Assembly: GCF_050624435.1 (NCBI RefSeq)
Contig: NC_134541.1
Coordinates: forward strand, 98,824,805-98,888,804
Length of the DNA: 64,000 nt
Source: Tenrec ecaudatus
Taxonomy: Eukaryota > Chordata > Mammalia > Afrosoricida > Tenrecidae
Direction of reading: 5' to 3'
Part shown: piece after piece, positions 57,725 through 64,000 of the stretch
Layout: each line of letters opens with the position of its first letter
Numbering within the stretch: position 1 is the stretch's first letter
Program-made: the position numbers and the translations under genes
Notes under the pieces: generated by a model
Seen by the model: the letters and a program-made list of their open reading frames with translations, nothing else
What the model was told of the DNA's origin: nothing
Databases searched by the model: none

Positions 57725-58552
57725 TGATTAACAGTCTGACCTGGTAGAAAAAACTCCAAATGCACTCTCCCGCTCACATAAAAAAAAAAAAAGCATTGTC
57801 TTGATCTTTGATTTCACTCAATGAGATTTTTTGGGTGAGGTGAAATGGTGTCTTCTACTGACTTGCTTGATGTTTGCTTTTAGGGTCATAAGAATAGCAC
57901 CATGTCTTGTCACCAGTAATGAACTTAGGGGGGGGAAAGTCTGGGTCACTTCAAAGCTGTTCTTTCAAAGCACGACATGTTTCTGTTCTATGCTCTTTTT
58001 CCTAGTCAGTCTGAACCAGAGGCACACATTTTGTAGTGACCCTTCTCATTCCTAACTGTTCTGTTAAAATTCTTTGAACTGAACTCCAAGGTAGTCCAGA
58101 TAACTTCCCCATATCTTCAATGGACTGTCATCGGTCTTCAAGCACAGTGTATAAATTTTGTTGACATTTTTGTCTGTCAGGAAGTTGACAGACGTCCAGA
58201 ACGAAGTTTGTTATCGATGGACATTTCACCTTTTTTGAAATGAGAGAATCCCTCATATACTTGAGTTTTTGTAAGCTGTGTTCACCATCACAGTAGTTTC
58301 TGCTGTATTTTTCCCAACCAGGAAACAAAGTTTCACAGCCTCATGCTATTCTCTTAAGTTGACCATCCCCCTAACAAGGTATGAATGAGACTGCTTTTAC
58401 GAAAAAATTCACTGTGACCTGAGAGAACCTTCCCAGGTGACGCCACTGGGTTCACTAATTCAGTCAGTTGCTGGATGCTTGCCTAGTGGGAACAATGAAA
58501 GCTCTACCCAGTGGATTGTTTTTCCTTTTTTTCTGGTGGGGTACCCCCTCGA

Positions 58553-58622
58553 AGGCAGGTGGCTAGTGGGTTTGAATGGGTGACCTTTTACTTATCAGCT
58601 GAGGGATAAAATACTACACTAA
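58553..58622 (-). mobile_element. AfroSINE head fragment
   Basis: gggtttgaatgggtgacctt and cttatcagctgagggataaa resemble the reverse-complement box B and head. Confidence 0.5.
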
Positions 58623-59284
58623 AAGAGTTTCTTTAGTGAACTTTAAGGAAGGCTGACTGGAGGAAGGGAGATACAAAACAGGATGGAGTTCTCCAAGTAG
58701 AGTTATTGGATGAGGGTTGGGGGAGGGTATGAAGAAGAGAATGAATGTATTAGTGGCTAAGAGTCCATAGAGAATATAGACAGATTAAAAAGTTTACAGG
58801 ATTGGTTCTGGAGCCCTCTGGTAACCTGGATACTTGAGAGTGGGCATATAATTCATGACCATCTGGCCTTGGTATCCTAACTTCCATGAGGAACAGGACT
58901 AGACTAGTCCCCTGAGGGAAAGACTGTCCTTCGATGGGCTAGCCACGGGAGTTGTAATTTGTTTTCAAACACACTCTTCTAAGAGCAAAGCTTCCACTAC
59001 ATTTTGGCTAAAGGTCAGAACAAATATAAATGCAGAATGAATTGATGACAAGACTCAAAAGGAAGGTACTATCTAAACCATCTCTTTGTGAAAACTAAGT
59101 GCTTAGAATGTAAGCTTGTATGTCGTTGCCAAGTTCTATGTCATCCTCATGACCAACAGGCATTTGTGAGTGTGTCATCCACATCACTGAGGTATCCCTC
59201 AACCTCAGTTGTCAGCTACTTCATCAAATACAGTTTTCTATCCTCTTTAGTGACTCCTCTTTCCTGATGACAAAGCAATTACAA
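58623..59284. other. Unassigned sequence
   Basis: No gene was seen. Segment 58795-58960 has an L1-3'UTR-like texture but no firm match. Confidence 0.35.
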
Positions 59285-59482
59285 TGTTCTGTTGTAATCC
59301 ATACAGTTTTCATTGGCTACTCTTTGTAAGTATACTACCTGTATTGTTTTAATCTGGAAGCTCCACTGAAAACTGTTCTCCATGGTTCACCCAATTGGAA
59401 TTTGAAATACTAGTGATGTAGCATCACAACAACATGTACGTTACCACAGTATAACAAATTGGTAGACAGGTGTATGGCTCTA
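59285..59482 (-). mobile_element. tRNA-Gly-family SINE body
   Basis: Its minus strand carries gatgctacatcactagtatt, gaaccatggagaacagtttt and gccaatgaaaactgtatgga in family order, with part of the head region (gtagacaggtgtatggctc) to the right. Confidence 0.6.
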
Positions 59483-59498
59483 TGTTACTAAGCCCAAA

Positions 59499-60170
59499 TC
59501 TGCCACTGGGTCAATTCTTGCTCATATGAAGCCCATATGGTAGAGTAGAACTTCTCCATAGGGGCTCCAAGGATGTGAATCTATATGGAAGCAGACAGCT
59601 ACATTTTTCTCCTACAGAGCAGCTGGTGGATTTGAACCATCCATCCACAGCTGATCTTGTGGTTAGTAACTGTGTTAGCCTAGGTTGACTACAGAAACAA
59701 ATTTGTAGACACTTGTATGTACAAGAAAGAGTCTTATATAAAAGAACAATTGAAAATTGAAAAAACATTCCAGCCTAGTCCAGATCCATAGGTCTGATAT
59801 TAGCCCATATGTTGATACTAGTCCATAAATTCCTCTTTAGACTCACACAGCACATGCAAGGATGCTGAATGCAGGAAGATCACAGGTCAGTGGGTAGAAG
59901 GTCTTGTGGATCCATTGGCAATGGAAGCATCTCAATGCCGGCGCACGTCTTTACATGTCTCCTCTAGCTTTCTGATGGTCTCAACAGCAGGAAAGGGAAG
60001 GCAGAGCGATTGGGTCTGGCCTCCAGTGAGCTATTTATCTCTGTCACATTTCCAAATGAAGTCATTAAGGTGTGACCTAAATGACAGGCTAGACTCCACC
60101 CCATTCACTCAAGTGGACAGGCGAATATGTAACTGCCACAGTAATCCACATTGCCGCCACAAGAACTCCT
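59499..60170 (-). mobile_element. AfroSINE split by an LTR
   Basis: The tail and body lie at 59499-59670 (gcagacagctacatttttct, gctggtggatttgaaccatc). The last part of the head is at 60141-60170 (ccacattgccgccacaagaa). The break falls at the LTR at 59671-60140. Confidence 0.75.
59671..60140 (-). mobile_element. ERVL-type solo LTR in an AfroSINE
   Basis: A 470-bp TG...CA unit (tgtgttagcctaggttgact ... gtaactgccaca). It is flanked by gtaac (59666-59670) and gtaat (60141-60145), a 5-bp duplication with one mismatch. Its left end resembles the reverse complement of the other LTR 3' ends, so it lies on the minus strand. Confidence 0.7.
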
Positions 60171-60706
60171 CTTGACTTTCCCTTCCATAAAGATAAAAAT
60201 CACTCAGCCCTTGCTTGATATCTCCCCCATTGCCCAGGCCCCTGCTCCGTAAAGTTTAATCTAGTGCTTTGACTAGACCTCCACTTGGATATTTAACTAG
60301 TATCTGGGGGACTTCTGATACTCAGGGGAGCTGGGGAACCTAACACATTCACTGGAGTCAAGAGAGAAGAGACCAGGGAGAATGGCCATTCAAAGGGCAT
60401 CATAGAATCTTCCAGCAAGAAACATCATGGAAGTGAGCCAGGAAACAGACAGGGATATAAGGGAACAAGAGCACCAGAGATCTCTGCCCTCCTGAGAACA
60501 ATCCACCACTTATGATCAAAGGGCAAAATTTAGTCAAGGACAAAATGCAGAAGGGTTAGGCAAGGAGGAGGAATGGAACTGAGAAACACAGGGAGGACGC
60601 GGTGATGCTCGATGAGGATTGCAGGCAATGGCCTAGAACACGATGCAAAGAAGCAAAAAACAAACAACAATGGCACTAACTTAACCCAGCTTCTTTATTT
60701 TACTGT
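60171..60706. other. Unassigned sequence
   Basis: No gene or confident repeat was found. Confidence 0.4.
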
Positions 60707-61060
60707 AGGGAGAGCTGGTGGCGCTTTGGGTTAGGCCTTGGGCTACAAACCGAAAGATCATTAGGTCAAACCCATAATTTCTATGGGAGAAAGATGGGCT
60801 ATTTATCCCATAAAGAGGTACAGGTCTCAGAAACCCACAGGGCCAGTTCCCTCTAATCCATTGGTTCTCGACCTTCCTAATGCTGCAACCCTTTCATACA
60901 GTTCCGAATGTTGTGGTGACCCCCAGTCATAAAATTATTTTCGTTGCTACTTCATAACTGTAATTTTGCTACTGTTATGAATCAGGCAACCCCTGTGAAA
61001 GGGTCATTCGACCTCCAAAGCGGTGATGACCCAGCCTAATTCTATAGGGTGGTGGTGATG
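60707..61060 (+). mobile_element. AfroSINE split by a SPIN-like element
   Basis: The head to body lies at 60707-60858 (gagctggtggcgctttgggt, ggtctcagaaacccacaggg). The tail start is at 61034-61060 (ctaattctatagggtggtgg). The interruption is the hAT element at 60859-61033. Confidence 0.75.
60859..61033 (+). mobile_element. SPIN-like non-autonomous hAT transposon
   Basis: The 5' end cattggttctcgaccttcc... and the inner gttgtggtgacccccagtca, attttcgttgctacttcata and ctgtgaaagggtcattcgac segments match the SPIN group of hAT elements. The two ends are inverted copies over an inner stretch including gaccctttca. About 16 bases of the 3' terminus are missing. The 8-bp site ctctaatc at 60851-60858 (partial match gcctaatt at 61034-61041) fits the nTCTAnAn hAT target preference. 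Confidence 0.75.
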
Positions 61061-61172
61061 CTAGTCTTAGCTATTATGGTGAAATGCCTTTTGATTGAAC
61101 TGTTAAAGCCTGTGATTTAGCAGCCTGGAGGATGGGTTGGCGGGGAGGGGGAAGGGAATCAAGGATACACTG

Positions 61173-61275
61173 TATATACTCGAGTATGAGCCAACTTGAA
61201 TATCAGCCTAATTTTACCACAAAAACTGCATTAAAATGTGCTGAAAAGACTCGGCTTACACATGAGTACATATGG
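61173..61275. mobile_element. Palindromic MITE of about 103 bp
   Basis: The left end tatatactcgagtatgagcc and the right end ggcttacacatgagtacata are imperfect inverted repeats (about 16 of 23 positions). Between them is an AT-rich core with accacaaaaactgcattaaa. No coding capacity. I recognise the ctcgagtata-aagcc motif from repeats in other vertebrates but cannot name the family. Confidence 0.6.
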
Positions 61276-61375
61276 TATATAATAGGATCTGAGTGGAAAA
61301 GGTTCTTCACAGCTAGTTCAAATTCCATGGCCAGGTTCCATAAAAACAAACAAACATACAAACAGTGAACAACCA

Positions 61376-61517
61376 CTACCATTGAGCCAATTCCATAAGG
61401 TTTCCAAGGTTGTAAATCTTTACAGGACCAGAAAGCCTCATATTTCTTTTATTGGGAAGCTGGCGAGCCTGAACCACCAACCCTGTGGTGCACAACCCAC
61501 TGCACCACCAGGGATCC
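61376..61517 (-). mobile_element. AfroSINE
   Basis: attgagccaattccataagg tail, gtttccaaggttgtaaatct body, gaaccaccaaccctgtggtg box and actgcaccaccagggatcc head on the minus strand. Confidence 0.8.
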
Positions 61518-62087
61518 TTCACAGCTATAAAATACAGCCAAATTCAGCTACCAATAGCATACATCAAAGAGGTATATTACCATGTCTAGATGACTTTGAG
61601 TTTAAAGTCATCTTTAAGTCAACTTCGAGTTACATGGCAGCACGTATGTTCACTGACCCTTTCTCTCGCTGAGTGGTCTGTAGCCCACAGGGTGCTGGGT
61701 TTAAGAGGAGCCTCAAGAAGGATCTTCACTCAATATAATCCAGGAAATGGACACAGGACATTTATACAAGCAACAATTACTTAAGTAACAACATTAGATT
61801 GAACTGAGTTTCAATTCTGTTTATTGTTCCCTAGCAAACAATTTTGGGAAAATGATGACGATGATGTCATCTTTCATAGTTATTGAGGGCTTCTGGTAAG
61901 AAGAGTAGGGACACTTGAAAATGTGTTCTTTTTGCCTTTCCCTGCAGCCCCTCTTCCAGGGTTTCTCTCAACCTTTTCACCTCCAGCCAGCCTGTGAGAC
62001 ACAGACAGGTAGGGCTAATTCCTGATTGTTTCCATCATGCTGTCCTCGTGCCTAAAACAGTCCTTGATACATAGATTAGTTGTTTAT
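61518..62087. other. Unassigned sequence
   Basis: No gene was seen. Only short open frames without signatures. Confidence 0.4.
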
Positions 62088-62395
62088 TTTAGTTGCTGCT
62101 GAGTTGGCCCTGTACAATGGAAGGAACACTGCCCATCCTGATCCTGTGCCACCCCCATGATCAGCTGCCAATCAGACAATTGTGATCCACAGATTTATTG
62201 CTGGCTGATTTTCAGAAGTAGATCCCTTCCTAATCCATCATAGTCTGTAAACTCCACTGAACACTATTCAGCATCATAGCAACACACAACCATCTTGACA
62301 GACAGGTGGTGGCCTCACATGGGGTGCCTTGATCAGGAATGTAATCTGAGTCTCCTGCATGAGAGGTGCTTCACCGATGACTCCTGTGGTAGCGT
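62088..62395 (-). mobile_element. tRNA-Gly-headed, RTE-tailed SINE (most complete copy)
   Basis: Read on the minus strand, 62395-62318 resembles a decayed tRNA-Gly gene (catgcaggagactcagatt in the anticodon-to-T-arm region). Next are the cacctgtctgtca linker, the gttgctatgatgctgaatag body and an RTE-like 3' end (catgggggtggcacaggat ... gggccaactcagcagcaact). Five headless relatives or fragments occur in the window. Confidence 0.7.
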
Positions 62396-62527
62396 GGTAG
62401 TACAGCTGCATCCACGGGCTCAAATACAGAGCAATGGTGAGGCTGTGCGGGTCTGGGTAAAGTTTCGTTCTGTTCTGAACATGAGGTCTGTATGAATCAA
62501 AATCAACCGGGAGATGACTGACAACAA
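62396..62527 (+). mobile_element. RTE LINE 3' end
   Basis: The RTE tail region with gggctcaaatacagagcaat, gtttcgttctgttctgaac and gtatgaatcaaaatcaaccg is followed by the terminal acaacaataaa. It joins the SINE above tail-outward in the opposite orientation. Confidence 0.6.
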
Positions 62528-63117
62528 TAAATACTCAGAATGAATGATGGAGTAGGCTTCCTGAAGAACATGAGGCGCCCTATGGTTCCCTTGTCCCTTC
62601 TCACCAAGTCTACCTCCTCCCTTTACTGAGGCCATCGCCATCTGAACAACATGCAATGGTAGATGTTTTCAGATAAAGAGACAAAATATTGAGTCTTTTC
62701 TTTGTGTGCCTTTATTTCTGTGTTATTAAGAGCACTGTGAATTTTATTTTTGTATCCTTTTGGATGAACGGCAGCTCTCAGTCAAGAGCATCTTCTGATG
62801 TGGCCCCGATGGTATGAAGTTATTTTAAACCTGTGATGTCTCATTTATTTAGCAAAGATTAACTCGATGGGCCCTCACAGGTCACACATTAGGGTGGTTT
62901 CAAGGAGCACTTGGTCATGAGCCTTCTCTAACTCCCTCCCCAAATCTGTTGGACACACTCAACAAGGGTGATGGATCCCATGGCAAAGGAAAGCTCAGCT
63001 CACAGCTGGTATGAAAGGCTATGTTCATGGACCTAAAGGCTGAGGCAATATTAAATAGCAAGTGATTGGTCTTAATCCACCACCCTAGTCCACTGACTGA
63101 TTCTACCAAATGTCTTA
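62528..63117. other. Unassigned sequence
   Basis: No gene or confident repeat was found. Confidence 0.4.
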
Positions 63118-63322
63118 TTCACTGTTGTCATTAGTTGTCTAGTAACTGAGTTGGCTCTGAACAATGGTGACCTGATAGGATCAAAGAACAAAATGCTGTC
63201 TGGCCTTTGCCATCTCCATGGTTGTTAGCGTGTCTGAGTCCACCGTGGCTACTGTTTTGACCACCCATCTATCTCCTTGAGAGTTTTCCGCATTTTCACT
63301 GACTTTACCAAGCATCCAAATG
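63118..63322 (-). mobile_element. RTE LINE 3' end
   Basis: Reverse complement of the RTE tail: gttgtctagtaactgagttgg, tgctgtctggcctttgccat, gagtccaccgtggctactgt, gactttaccaagcatcc. Non-coding remnant. Confidence 0.7.
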
Positions 63323-63655
63323 GTTCCAGCAATTAAATCTCCTATTATTATCCCATACCCCACTCTCCCCGAACCCCAGCTTTTAGGTGGCTAAATGAAG
63401 TCTACATTTCTGTGTTAGTTTATGGAGTAATGATATAAGCATATAAAAGATGAATTGTCTTTTGTTTGTTTGTTTATTTTGCTAATTCTCACTTGGTTTA
63501 GTTATTTACTGCTCACCCCCGCACCATTCTGTCTCCAGAACAAGCACATAGATATACATATAGTAGGATTTTAAATATATATTTACTGAAAGACTACAAA
63601 AAATGCAATGTTCTGGGGAAAAGGACTTAAACTTCACTTTGCTCTGAGTAATAGA
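63323..63655. other. Unassigned AT-rich sequence
   Basis: No gene or confident repeat. It includes a gttt-rich run at 63461-63480. Confidence 0.4.
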
Positions 63656-63843
63656 GTGTGCCTGGACGCTAATTGTTAAGTGCCCAACTACTAACTAAAC
63701 TATTGGTGGTTCAAATCCACCCAGTGGTGCCTGGAGGACAGGATTTTAAGAGGTCATGGTCATGAAAATTCTGTGGAGCATAGTTCTATTCTGACCCACA
63801 TGGGGATGCCATGAGGCAAATCTGACATGACAGTAACTGATTG
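63656..63843 (+). mobile_element. AfroSINE
   Basis: gtgtgcctggacgctaattg head, ctattggtggttcaaatcca box, a diverged body and gacatgacagtaactgattgg tail. Confidence 0.75.
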
Positions 63844-63892
63844 GCACATGTATATAACTGCTAGGAAATTCTGAAGAAACAAATTTACCAAA

Positions 63893-63960
63893 TACTAAAA
63901 AAAGAGAGCTTAGCAAAGTAGCCAAATACTAGATCAACATAAAAAGACTAGCTATTGTCA
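63893..63960 (+). mobile_element. Old L1 ORF2 fragment
   Basis: gcaaagtagccaaatactaga and tcaacataaaaagactagct match the RT-thumb region of an ancient L1 ORF2. It may continue beyond the window. Confidence 0.6.
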
Positions 63961-64000
63961 AGTTCCCTTGATCATTATGTAGTCCATTCTTGTCACTTAC

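Larger units (their letters stand above)
56790..58400 (-). mobile_element. Decayed mariner-family DNA transposon with nested LTR
   Basis: The minus strand encodes a mariner transposase in pieces. Helix-turn-helix N-terminal residues are at 58328-58128. Pieces with QSIEDMGKLSGLPWSSVQRIL and then TGDKTW (first catalytic Asp) and KSKIKTML lie at 58120-57790. LPGQTVNQ is at 57765-57726. After an LTR, RPDLWET, HYDNALAHR (second catalytic Asp), PPYTLFT and NEKRDMKGQQLDEIEEV down to FEKCFQGWNHRFDKG-like residues lie at 57170-56800. Many stops and frameshifts. The terminal repeats were not delineated. An inactive fossil of about 1.0-1.1 kb without the LTR. Confidence 0.8.

Noticed and set aside
62318-62395. 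tRNA-Gly-like sequence
   Set aside because: Heavily mutated and joined to a SINE body with an RTE tail, so it is the head of a SINE and not a tRNA gene.
1-64000. CRISPR arrays, bacterial operons, rRNA genes
   Set aside because: No regularly spaced short repeats with unique spacers, no ribosome-binding-site gene arrays and no rRNA signature. All repeats are eukaryotic interspersed or simple repeats.

Overview
This is a mammalian nuclear window that holds no intact host gene. It consists almost entirely of nested retrotransposons and a few DNA-transposon remnants. The repeats point to an afrotherian. There are many copies of a tRNA-derived SINE whose 3' tail matches an RTE-type LINE (the AfroSINE pattern), RTE LINE fragments in both orientations, a second tRNA-Gly-headed SINE with the same tail, and a private set of L1 subfamilies. 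A 175-bp hAT element of the SPIN type at 60.9 kb narrows this: SPIN has been described in tenrec but not in elephant, so a tenrec-like afrosoricid is my best guess. MIR and old L1 relics confirm a placental mammal. All family names come from recognition, not from a database search.

Layout. 0-3.1 kb: an old L1 3' half with another L1 tail inserted in it. 3.1-5.9 kb: a hAT transposase-domain relic, two AfroSINEs and unassigned sequence. 6.0-14.8 kb: a long antisense L1 (L1-B) with a full-length but broken ORF2, no visible ORF1, and a 5' region of repeated units. 15-19.9 kb: an L1 tail, two AfroSINEs, a MaLR-like LTR and MIR. 19.9-29.7 kb: an antisense RTE split by a nearly full-length L1 (L1-C), which itself received an ERVL-type LTR and a younger L1 tail. 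29.7-34.6 kb: unassigned sequence, MIR, AfroSINEs and RTE pieces. 34.6-38.0 kb: a processed pseudogene of ATXN7L3 with its 3'UTR and poly(A) signal. 38.9-44.9 kb: an RTE split by two L1 insertions at one target site. 46.3-53.8 kb: RTE copies, SINEs and a four-level nest. 53.8-64 kb: SINEs, a decayed mariner carrying an LTR, a SINE carrying an LTR, a SINE carrying the SPIN element, a palindromic MITE and RTE tails.

How the parts relate. The L1 copies supply reverse transcriptase for L1 tails and for retrocopies such as ATXN7L3. The RTE LINE shares its 3' end with both SINE families, so it is their likely mobilising partner. Insertion order can be read from target-site duplications at several nests. 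No functional protein-coding, rRNA, tRNA or CRISPR locus was found. Every open frame over 60 codons that I examined falls in a repeat, in the antisense of a repeat, or in the pseudogene.
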